Source: Pyxicephalus adspersus
Lineage: Eukaryota; Chordata; Amphibia; Anura; Pyxicephalidae
NCBI RefSeq assembly: GCF_032062135.1
Contig: NC_092859.1
Coordinates: forward strand, 63,708,570 to 63,772,569
Length of the DNA stretch: 64,000 bases
Direction: 5' to 3'
A program made the position numbers and the translations under genes. Under the pieces are notes generated by a model. The model did not search any database and was not told the DNA's origin. It saw only the letters and a program-made list of their open reading frames with translations. Below, piece after piece: positions 54,828 to 64,000 of the stretch (position 1 is the first letter of the stretch; each line of letters starts with the position of its first letter).

Positions 54828-55794
54828 GTTCCTTTTTTTTCTGTCTGCACGAGAGTACTTATAACTAGTGTCAGCCAGGGTTCCTCCAGTGGTTGCTAGA
54901 GGTTCCTTGAGCAATTTGTGCCTCTGTAAGTTACCATTGAACTGGGCATATCATAAATATTAGCAGGGGGATGCAAAACGGTTTATAAATTGCTGGGGTA
55001 GTGATGGATATATTTATATTTACAACATATAAAGACATTTTAGTGAACTGTTTATTTCCATCCATTTGACAGCAAGCTTTGATAAGGTCCATTTCTGTTC
55101 CATCATGACTGTACATAAATTTGGGTTCATAAAAGCATGGTTTGATCTCAGTTGAACACCTTTTTTTGGGATGATTTTGGATGCCAAAAGCGGGCTATGT
55201 CCTTTTATCCAACATCACCACAAAAGGGATCATTCATCCTACCCAATATTATTCTCTGCCATGACTAAACTGTGAAGGGTTCTTTCCTTGTTGGTCACCA
55301 AACATGCCTACTTATACTATTACCTTAAATGCTATTTCACACCCACAATTATTGTAAACATAGCTTTTTGCATGATGCAGTGTCTTCCTCAATTGTAATA
55401 TAAAGGTTATACTCATAATACTGTGGACCAGCAGCCAGTGGAGTCAAGTCACTGCTATCACTTGTGATTCCTAATTTCTATACCAGTTCTTATTGTAAAG
55501 CCATAAAGGTGTCATTCTGAACAGTTCAACTGTCACTGTTAATATTGATATTGTTCAAATACATAAAGAATTCAAGAGTCTAATCATGTCATGTTTCACC
55601 TTTCAGTTTAGACCAATGGGATATAGTTAAATCATTTGTTTTTAATAGCAGTTTGTTTCTTCATTGCTCATACTGCTTTGTTAAACAACTGCTATTAAGC
55701 ATTTTTGATTAAAGCAATTAGAAATATTATTATGGCTCCCTGATAACTTAGTCATAATGTTCATTCAGTTTGACAGCCTGTTTTCAATTGAGGA
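54828..55794. other. Intronic sequence, no gene recognised
   Basis: AT-rich, apparently single-copy. No repeat ends or coding similarity seen. Confidence 0.5.
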
Positions 55795-55796
55795 TA

Positions 55797-57359
55797 CAGT
55801 GAGGTAAAGAAGTATTTGATCCCCTGCTGTTTTTGTAAGTTTGCCCTCTGACAAAGAAATGACCAGTCTATAATTGTAATGGTAGATTTTTTTGTAGCTG
55901 TGAGAGACAGAATAACAACAAAAGAACCCTCAAAAACCCAGTGCTCAAAAGTCAGAGCTTGATATGCATTGTAATGAGTGAAATAAGTATTTGATCCTCT
56001 ATCAACCAGCAAGATTTCGGGCTACCTGGCGTCTTCCCTGTATGTAGGTAACGAGCTGAGATTAGGAGCACCCTCTGTAAAGGAGTGCGCCTAATCCAAG
56101 GTTGTTCTAGTACCTGTAAAAAAGACACCTGTCCACAGAGGCAATCAATCAGATTCCAAACTAGTCATTATGGCCAAGACCAAAGAGCTGTCCAAGGATG
56201 TCAGGGACAAGATTGTAGACTTACACAAGGCAGAACTGGGCTACAAAACTATCGCCAACCAGCTTGGTGAGAAGGTGACAACAGTTGGCGCGATAATTCG
56301 CAAATGGAAGAAACACAAAATAACGCTCAATCTTCCTCGGTCTGGGGCTCCATGTGAGATCTCCCCTCGTGGAGTTTCAATGATCAGGAGAACGGTGATG
56401 AAGCTACCCAGAACTACACGGGGGGAACTTGTCAATGATCTCAGGGCAGCTGGGACCATGGACACCAAGAAAACAATTGGTAACACACTGTGCTGTGAAG
56501 GCCTGAAATCTTGCAGAGCCCGCAAGGTCCCCCTGCTCAGGATAGCACATGTACAGGCCCGTCTGCAGTTTGCCAAAGAACATCTGAATGATCCAGAGGA
56601 GAACTGGGTGAAAGTGTTTTGGTCAGATGAGACCAAAATTTAGCTATTTGGCATTAACTCAACTCGCTGTGTTTGAAGGAGGAGAAATGCTGCCTATGAC
56701 CCCAAGAACACCATCCCCACCGTCAAACATGGGGGTGGACACATTGTGCTTTGGGGGTGTTTTTCTGCTAAGAGGACAGGAGACTTTCACTGCATTGAAG
56801 GAACAATGAACGGGAACATGTACCGTCAAATCTTGGGTGAGAACCTCCTTCCCTCAGCCAGGGCAGGGCCAAAACACTCAGCCAAATCAACAAAGGAGTG
56901 GCTCAAGAAGAAGCACATGAGTGGCCTAGCCAGTCTCCAGACCTTAATCCCATAGAAAATCTGTGAGGGGAGCTGAAGGTTCGAGTTGCCAAACATCAGT
57001 CTTGAAACCTTACTGACTTGGAGTGGATCTGCAAAGAAGAGTGGGACAAAATCCTTCCTGAGATGTGTGCAATCCTGGTGCCCAACTACAAGAAACGTCT
57101 GACCTCTGTGATTACCAACAAGGGGTTTGCCATCAAGTACCAAGTCATCTTTTGCAAGGGGGTCAAATACTACTTTCACTCATTACAATGCACATCAAGC
57201 TCTAACTTTTGTGCACTGGGTTTTTGAGGGTTCTTCTGTTGTTATTCTGTCTCTCACAGCTACAATAAATCTGCCATTACAAATATAGACTGGTCATTTC
57301 TTTGTCTGAGAGCAAATGTACAAAATCAGCAGGGGATCAAATACTTCTTTCCCTCACTG
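55797..57359 (+). mobile_element. Full-length Tc1-type transposon with ~205-bp inverted repeats
   Basis: CAGTGAGGTAAAGAAGTATT at 55797 and its complement ending CCCTCACTG at 57359, flanked by TA on both sides (55795-55796, 57360-57361). The repeats extend about 205 bp. Each contains the phrase AAGTATTTGATCC or a variant twice (outer and inner), the IR/DR arrangement of two transposase sites. The two ends are highly similar, implying a relatively young insertion. Confidence 0.93.
56170..57220 (+). pseudogene. Tc1 transposase (DD34E), broken
   Basis: The first frame (56170-56643) opens with an ATG and has the paired-like DNA-binding region [20 protein letters not shown] and [20 protein letters not shown], a basic NLPRSGAP hook and FWSDETK with the first catalytic Asp. 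A TAG at 56641 ends it. Later frames give [20 protein letters not shown], then a deletion that removes the second Asp block (before [15 protein letters not shown], about 56865). Shifted, [14 protein letters not shown] (56922-56963) holds the third acidic residue. Inactive: nonsense codon, loss of catalytic Asp, frameshifts. Confidence 0.92.
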
Positions 57360-57361
57360 TA

Positions 57362-59196
57362 TAAGTTGCAGAATAAGCTCTAATCAGAAGGCTGACATTA
57401 TTGTGCTATCTTTTCTCTTGGGGGATGGGGTGTAGCATTAATGTGTTATGAAGTATTTCTGGTATTTTCCTGTCTGCCTGCTATGTAGCGCACTTCATAC
57501 TTGTTTTCTCAGTGAGGTGGGTGTGCAGAGAGTACAAGTTTTGGCAGCCATTCACTGCCTTGTACAGAAATGGAAAGGTTTGCAGTACATGATATTAGCC
57601 CCCCCCCCCATCTACTTTTCCACCTCCGCAACTCATGTTAATTGTACCCCTTCCTAATTATCTTCTAACATATATATAATTATCAGATTATGATAACTGA
57701 ATAATTCTCTGCAGCTTTCTTATTACTTCAAGTTTATATCGATTTAGCCTTTTTAAGAGCTGGTGATGTCCTTTCAAATCTAATTTGTGAATAAAAATAA
57801 ATGTTATTGACCTTTGTTCCTTTTAAAGGCATAATATTGTTTTGTGAACATTGCTTTTTCTTATCTGGAAAAATGTACATGTTTCTGGAAGCTTATAAAT
57901 TTGCCCATAAAGCAGTAAATGTGACATTCTTTGCAGGTTTATATCTATTTTTACTGTGTTTGAAATTAGTGATTGTTTTGACTGACTACTGGCTGAAATG
58001 AATATACTGAGTTTTATTAAACATAACTGGATCTTGCACAAGGTATTCTAGTCTGGAGCCTGGGAAACCCAGCTATACCCGTCATTCTGCAGCAGTAAAC
58101 AGGGGGTTATTTGACTAGTCAAAGCTGTGCACCTGCTTGTCATTTAAAAAGAGAGAATATAATTGTAGGCATTTTTTGACTAACAGGTTGATTGCCTATT
58201 GCACACCTTATCCATGTCATTAAAATAAATGAGCTGGAGAGGGACAAAGCTCCTACCTTGCCTGGATCCCCATCCAGGACTTTTTAATGATTGACAGAGG
58301 AATGGACCTGGTTTGCATAGTAGGTAGTAGTTTTAAAATCCCTTTAGAAAAAGTATTTAATATTTATAACTTGCTTATTGTGGTATATTAGCTAAGTAAG
58401 CAAATTACTTGCCTAATTTTGTGTAATCAAGAGATTAAATGATTTATGAAAGTTGAATAAAAATGAAATGCCTGCTTTTCAATGCATGCCTATTGCAGTC
58501 ACATCCTCTTCCAGCATAGCTATATATAAATAATCTGTCAGTATGGAGAAACATTTCGTTTTACTATTAAGTTCAACTGCCAAATCAAACTTTCACAGTA
58601 TTTGACTTGATTGTGTTTAATGCAATGTGAGTCCTTCGCAAAGTGTAACGTATGTGTAAGGATAGAATGGCTTCTAGAGCCGCTGCTCCTCCATCCTGAT
58701 GGCTGGCTATCGTACCGATGGTTTTCCTTCTCTATGCTCACTGAAAACACGTGTTGAAGCTTTCTACTGAAAAACATAGCATATTGTATAAAATAATTAA
58801 ATAATTAGCCTTTTGCTTGGGATCCTGGTATAGACAGAAATAACCCAAAGTTATACCTATCAATTGTGATATCATGGGTCAATGTACACTTGTTCCAAAA
58901 GCCCTTAAACACATGAAAAGTTTTGAAAACAATTATTGTTGGAATATTGCTTGCAGCTTTCTGTTTGGATGAGTGCTTAATAAATACTTGGCCTAATCCA
59001 GCTTTCCCTAGTCAGAGTTAAAGGAGTGATTAGTATCCATTAGTATTAGTGATTTGTATCCATTTTATTATTGTCCTATAGTCACATGCATAGTAGAATT
59101 TAAATTAGATATGGATATGAGCTCTACTTTCACCACTGCAAACTGTATTATTTATTGTGTATTTAAACCCTAAGGATAAACCTATTTGATCTTCTT
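57362..59196. other. Intronic sequence, no gene recognised
   Basis: C-run at 57600-57610; otherwise AT-rich with no recognised element. Confidence 0.5.
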
Positions 59197-59330
59197 AGGC
59201 TACGTACACAATTCTGATGATTCTCGTCCGATAATCGCTTCAGGCTGATTTCGGTCAAGAATTTGGCATGTGTACAGGGCTCATCATTCTGACATCGTCC
59301 GTGGATCCGTCGGGACGGTCGAACGAGGAA
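59197..59330 (+). repeat. Foldback interspersed repeat, second copy
   Basis: GGCTACGTACACAATTCTG, then GATGATTCTCGTCCGATAATC, matches the reverse complement of 9831-9966. It also has a local inverted arrangement around CAGGCTG. A weaker relative may be at 61040-61245 (TTATGTACACGGACC ... GGCATCTGTATGGGGCTTA). Confidence 0.6.
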
Positions 59331-60948
59331 TGATATTGGCCTTGCCTAGTGGAATACAGGTAGGACTACATAGTGCCAATTTCGACATCCCCCAGACACA
59401 GTAAAACTTTTCATTATTGGTGGGTAAGACTATGCCAGATAAGAAGTTTGCCAACTAGGTCTGACGTAGAGGTCCTGATTACAAAACTGGATGGCCACTT
59501 ACCAGGTGGCTGTGTTTGAAGTAAAGCAGAAAAGCATAGAGTATAGTGAAAAGCATAGAGAAAGCTTAACAGCTGGTGTCTTTAAATTTTTTGATGCAAC
59601 TTGCAAAACACTCCAGATGAGGTGCCATCTGAAACCATAAATGGATAAAATTAAGAGAGGAGATTATCCTACCCATGGTGATGCGCCTTCATCTGAGAAT
59701 AGACAAATTGAAGGATTCCTTATAAGCACCTGGCAGGTCTTATAGGACAGGAAGTATAAAGTATTTTTTTTTTTTTTTTTTATTGAGAGACAGGAATACG
59801 TGGCTCTTTAGGACCTTCTGAGGGACTTCAGTAGGTACAGAAAATTCTATGACTCCTCCCGTGACTGAGGTTAGAAGTTATCTGACAGTCTCTTTGCTTT
59901 CACTTGTTTCAGTGGTGTTGTTGGTAATGACCACACCTCTGGTCTCAGCTGCAGCTTGTTATCATTACCATTCCTCTATTTAGCCCGGCTTTACACTTCA
60001 GGTCATGTGGTTGATATTCTCTGCTTGGAGGTGGAAGAGCTGGTGTGTGGTCCTCTACTGAGTTCCTGCTCATCCATTTTCTATTGAAGATAAGTTTACT
60101 TCTCGCTGGTTCGTTCATCTGGGAAGGAACCAGTAGTGTCATACCCTGTCACTACTCCTAGGGCATTTCAGGGCTCCTAGGGTCTAGGTTTTGGTGTATG
60201 ATGAATCCTCCCACCTTCAGGGTCTATTCATACTGACAGGAGTCAGGGCTAGATTTAAGGTTTCTGTAGGTGGTGAGCATTTCCCTCTTCCTAGCTTGGA
60301 GGTCTAGTCCCTTGTCATTATCTTCCTGTTTTCATTCTGATGTTCCTCTCCTTCCTCCTTACCCCGTGACAGTTTTACTGGATTTTTTTTTGGTAATGTT
60401 TGAGGATTTGCATGTTCATTAACCTATCCAACTTTAAATTGAAACTTACATTGGAAGTCCCACTTTGAAAATTTGCAATCACCACCCAGCTTTTGTTGCC
60501 AGGGATACCAAGCAATCCAGGCTTTCCTTGCAGGTACCAGGAATGACTGAACCCTCACACGCCTACGCATGAGTTACATCATCCTCATCCCACTGCCATA
60601 TAATCTCCATTGTCCCAAAACCATTCTGTTATTAATATGTAAATAAAAAATATTTTTTTTCTATTGTTTGGGATTATTTATTAAGTGGAGTTAGGTTCCT
60701 ATTTTAAATAATTACATGCATTTGGTACTCTGTTTAATGTTGCTTCCATCTATTGCACTGTACACATATGTAGTTCTGAAACTTTCTCTGGTGTACAGGG
60801 CAAAGCTATTTTAACGTTGGAAATATCCTCCTGCCAAGGTAGGTCATTGTGAAGATTTGCACAGATGAGTTTTTATAATATTTCAGTACACCAGTAATTA
60901 CATTACTTACTTGCTAATGGTTTACATTGTATTGAATGGGTTAATTTG
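59331..60948. other. Intronic sequence, no gene recognised
   Basis: T-run at 59763-59782, followed by sequence ending in CCCCGTGACAG at about 60372 that looks repeat-derived but has no identifiable ends. No coding similarity. Confidence 0.4.
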
Positions 60949-60950
60949 TA

Positions 60951-61017
<67 letters not shown>
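60949..61017. repeat. Compound (TG)n(TA)n microsatellite
   Basis: TG repeats 60949-60970 followed by TA repeats 60971-61017. Confidence 0.97.
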
Positions 61018-61026
<9 letters not shown>

Positions 61027-62137
61027 GGTAAACATCTAGCCTAAAATTATGTACACGGACCATTGATTCCCCAAAGTTGGATTGACAAATGACCGCTGTA
61101 CCTTCATATAGAGGAGAGCACATCCTCCCCTCTAAAGAACAGAATGGTGCAGAGTGTACAGTGTTTGTTCAATCTTCTGTCATTTGAAACAGTCACAAAG
61201 ATTGTTTCTAGCGACAGAAATGTGGCATCTGTATGGGGCTTAAGAGCACACACCAAATCATTTTATTTAGATAGACATGTGCGTAGACATAGTGACCTCA
61301 TAGCAAAGATTTTGAATGGCAAGGACTGTTAATAGTAGCAAGTTCTGCAATATAAACATTTTTTTTTTTTTTTATATTATTCTCATAGGCATGTAATTCT
61401 GCTGTATGAATGGTGTTTTCAAGCTAGAAGGTTGTAATTCTCTTCTCTAGCAGGTGATAAATACATGTTAGATTTGCTTGCATGGGAATTTCAGGAATTG
61501 TTTCTAACCAGGCCAGAAGAAAAGGGATCAAGCCTTTAGAGGCTCATATTAAAGTAGCTAAGTACAACTCCGCAAAGCTGAAAAACACAGCTATTGTTCC
61601 TGAACCATATTTACCCTCCCCCTTCTCATTGAGGTCTAGTTTTATTTTTTTACAGCTCTTTGTGTAAGATGTTGCATGAGAAGAGTCTTCACTAAATCAG
61701 AGAAATTGTTCTTTTTACTTCAATCAACAGGGGTTAATTGTTTAGACTGGGTACTCCCACTTGTTTTTCTTGTAACTATTGAAACCTTTACATTCACAGC
61801 ACAAAAATAACAATCATTATGATAATTTTTGGGATCTTGTCATACCATAGGGTACACCAAATTTTCAAACCTTTCAGTTTTCCATTTTTCCACTGACGTA
61901 GACACTCTACACAAGTTTTGCATACCATATGGGGATCCCAATACTTATCTTGGTTCCCCAGTTTAATACCAAAATATGCAAGATATGCTTGTTTCACAAA
62001 TTCTGTAATGTTTCCTCTCTGTGTTTGCTGAGCTCATTCACCACAAATGTAGCAAAATACATTATGGTCATTTAAACAACTTTTTGAAGAACTCCTATTT
62101 CTGTAAAAAAAGAAAATGTATGAATAAAAAGAAATTA

Positions 62138-63037
62138 CCGTATTTTTCGGACTATAAGACGCACTTTTTCTTCCCCAAAACTGGGGGGGAAAAGTGGGTG
62201 CGTCTTATACACCGAATACATGTTAAATATAATTAAAAAAAATCATACTCATCCGATACCGCGATCCCGCGATGCTGNNNNNNNNNNNNNNNNNNNNNNN
62301 NNNNNNNNNNNNNNNNNNNNNNNNNNNNNNNNNNNNNNNNNNNNNNNNNNNNNNNNNNNNNNNNNNNNNNNNNNNNNNNNNNNNNNNNNNNNNNNNNNNN
62401 NNNNNNNNNNNNNNNNNNNNNNNNNNNNNNNNNNNNNNNNNNNNNNNNNNNNNNNNNNNNNNNNNNNNNNNNNNNNNNNNNNNNNNNNNNNNNNNNNNNN
62501 NNNNNNNNNNNNNNNNNNNNNNNNNNNNNNNNNNNNNNNNNNNNNNNNNNNNNNNNNNNNNNNNNNNNNNNNNNNNNNNNNNNNNNNNNNNNNNNNNNNN
62601 NNNNNNNNNNNNNNNNNNNNNNNNNNNNNNNNNNNNNNNNNNNNNNNNNNNNNNNNNNNNNNNNNNNNNNNNNNNNNNNNNNNNNNNNNNNNNNNNNNNN
62701 NNNNNNNNNNNNNNNNNNNNNNNNNNNNNNNNNNNNNNNNNNNNNNNNNNNNNNNNNNNNNNNNNNNNNNNNNNNNNNNNNNNNNNNNNNNNNNNNNNNN
62801 NNNNNNNNNNNNNNNNNNNNNNNNNNNNNNNNNNNNNNNNNNNNNNNNNNNNNNNNNNNNNNNNNNNNNNNNNNNNNNNNNNNNNNNNNNNNNNNNNNNN
62901 NNNNNNNNNNNNNNNNNNNNNNNNNNNNNNNNNNNNNNNNNNNNNNNTTTGTTCAGAATCTTTTTTTTCTAGGTTTTTCCCCTTTAAAATTGGGTGCGTC
63001 TTATAGGCCGGAGCGTCTTATAGTCCGAAAAATACGG
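62138..63037. mobile_element. TA-flanked element with CCGTATTTTTCGGACTATAA termini, interrupted by gap
   Basis: Begins CCGTATTTTTCGGACTATAA (62138) and ends TTATAGTCCGAAAAATACGG (63037), a 20-bp perfect inverted repeat. TA is found on both sides (62136-62137, 63038-63039), as in Tc1/mariner-type elements. A second internal pair (GGGTGCGTCTTATA) is near each end. 62278-62947 are Ns, so the interior is unknown. Confidence 0.85.
62278..62947. other. Assembly gap (670 N)
   Basis: Ns inside the TA-flanked element. Frames crossing it are artefacts. Confidence 0.99.
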
Positions 63038-63244
63038 TATGTGATAAAGTGGAGGGATAGACAGGCTTTTATAGGCAGGATTTTAAAAGTGAATAATAAT
63101 TTTTTAATGTTGTATAGTATACTCCTTTACTTTACATAGATTAACTAAGTAGTGATATACAAACAATTTAGCTTTGTGATTACATATACATATTTTTACA
63201 TTTAAAGTATAGTATCAACATAGGTTTTTTGCAAAGGTCTCAAG

Positions 63245-63282
63245 GTCCCAATGCATTTCGCCCTTAGGCTTCTTCAGGGGAC
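63245..63282 (-). ncRNA. Hammerhead-ribozyme-like motif, copy D (best conserved)
   Basis: Read on the minus strand: stem I 5' side GTCCC (63282-63278), CTGAAGA (63277-63271), extra A, GCC (63269-63267), loop, GGC (63262-63260), GAAA (63259-63256), T63255, GC, A63252, TT (cleavage triplet AUU ending at 63250), and stem I 3' side GGGAC (63249-63245), five perfect pairs. The stem III pair is U-A here, against C-G in copies A and C. It joins directly to a gypsy gag fragment. Confidence 0.55.
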
Positions 63283-63760
63283 GATTCTTGGGAGGTCTAA
63301 CTCTCTCGAGTGGAGCGCAGCTTCTGTAGTCACTGTTTGTCTGGGATCATCATAGAGCTCCGCTAGTTTCTCAAAAAGGGTAGTAACATTAGTCTCCTTG
63401 AGCTGGAAAGCCCATGTCTGTGGCTCCTCCTGGAGGAGTGAGATCATTTTGCCAACTTTAGTGCATTCCTCCGCAAAAGTCAGGGGCTGCAGAGAGAAGT
63501 GGAGCCGACAGGCATGGCAAAAGGCTCGAAATTGGCTCAAAATGATCTCCTCAGAACTGGGCCGGCAGAGGTAACATGGTTTCCGGAGCTGGAACTTATG
63601 ATAAAATGGGATAAACTGGCACATTGGCCAGGGTCACTTGTGGGCTGGACAGGGTCTGGATACTGTTCTCCAGTTGATAGTAGCCCTTTTGCACCTCTTG
63701 CACTGAGATCTTCAACTCAGAGATCTGCCTACACCGTTATTCTTGCGGAGAGCTGTCCCC
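63283..63760 (-). pseudogene. Ty3/gypsy gag fragment
   Basis: Minus-strand frame 63624-63274 reads FRAFCHACRLHFSLQPLTF, then AEECTKVGKMISLLQEEPQT, LFEKLAELYDDPRQTVT and EAALHSRELDL, the capsid-like core of Ty3/gypsy gag in vertebrates. Upstream, an N-terminal part (ISVQEVQKGYYQLE, about 63710-63670) is in a different frame. It is cut at 63283 by the sequence carrying the hammerhead-like motif and has no pol nearby. Probably the same broad family as 43840-45925. Confidence 0.78.
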
Positions 63761-63800
63761 AGAAGCCTGCATGTTTCTGGCTGGATGATCTGTTAACAGG

Positions 63801-63950
63801 AACACTGACACAAAAATAGGGGTTACTGGTTACCTATGGCATAAATAACTGGTAGTACTAATTTTGCCATGTCTTGCCCCACCCACTTTTTTTACCACCA
63901 GGCAACAGTTTCTCCCCACCTGGCTGAAAAAAATTCTGAGGAGAACACTG
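63801..63950 (-). repeat. Terminal fragment of the non-autonomous hAT family
   Basis: AACACTGACACAAAAATAGG to CTGAGGAGAACACTG, homologous to 30644-30795. Only the last 150 bp of the element are present. Confidence 0.75.
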
Positions 63951-64000
63951 TAGGTATACAGGACTGGAATACCCAGACTTATTTTCTTAGCGTATTTGAA

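Noticed and set aside
54534..54899. 121-codon frame
   Set aside because: Runs across a MITE with a 19-bp hairpin and exact target duplications; non-coding.
57018..57227. Separate small gene downstream of Tc1
   Set aside because: Frame lies in the transposase 3' part and terminal inverted repeat.

Overview
This window is vertebrate nuclear DNA, most likely from an anuran amphibian of the ranoid type. One conserved protein-coding exon is visible: the first coding exon of a GRAF-family Rho GTPase-activating protein (ARHGAP10/ARHGAP26-like, 18977-19130, plus strand). No second exon is recognisable, so about 45 kb to its right are probably intron 1 and the 18 kb to its left are upstream intergenic DNA. 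The frog assignment is an inference from the repeat content: 'tatagcgccaacatattacg' LINE tails, a ranid-style 'CCTCCTAGCAGTAA' repeat, foldback MITEs, Ngaro/DIRS elements and Penelope-like elements.

Almost everything else is mobile DNA, much of it nested. 1-3980 is an unusually well preserved minus-strand Ngaro/DIRS-type tyrosine-recombinase retrotransposon (gag, RT-RNase H, recombinase; one in-frame stop; cut by the window start and by an assembly gap). 4377-5247 is the 3' end of an endogenous retrovirus (transmembrane envelope and LTR). 8.0-9.7 kb holds a Penelope-like GIY-YIG endonuclease remnant split from its surroundings by a solo LTR, then a hammerhead-ribozyme-like motif. 11.3-16.4 kb is a degraded L1 (minus) interrupted by a second solo LTR; 16.4-18.3 kb is an L2/Rex1-like LINE (minus) that ends just before the GRAF promoter.

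Inside the presumed intron: a CR1 LINE (22.6-24.4 kb) is cut by a hAT element. Two convergent copies of one composite transposon, hAT carrying a Tc1/IS630-type element at the same internal site, occupy 24.4-32.05 and 32.5-37.03 kb and form a large imperfect inverted repeat. The left copy is split by a Penelope-like tail insertion, which is itself split by a 2.2-kb non-autonomous hAT with an 8-bp target duplication. A second CR1 (39.7-46.4 kb) is split by a 4.7-kb segment with 217-bp inverted repeats that contains a solo LTR, a hammerhead-like motif and a Ty3/gypsy remnant. 47.4-52.4 kb is one non-autonomous hAT inserted into another member of its own family. A BED-finger hAT, a 310-bp hAT MITE, a full-length Tc1 (55797-57359), a 'TTTTTCGGACTATAAGACG' element interrupted by a gap, and a gypsy gag piece follow.

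The most interesting signal is a short RNA-like motif in four unrelated places (9618, 28354, 43543 plus; 63277 minus). It combines a CUGARGA box, an extra A, a three-base-pair hairpin, GAAA, a one-base-pair closing stem and an NUH site, with stem I and stem III pairs that co-vary. It fits the minimal type I hammerhead ribozymes known from Penelope-like elements. Intron size, the GRAF paralogue and the activity of any ribozyme cannot be settled from this window alone.
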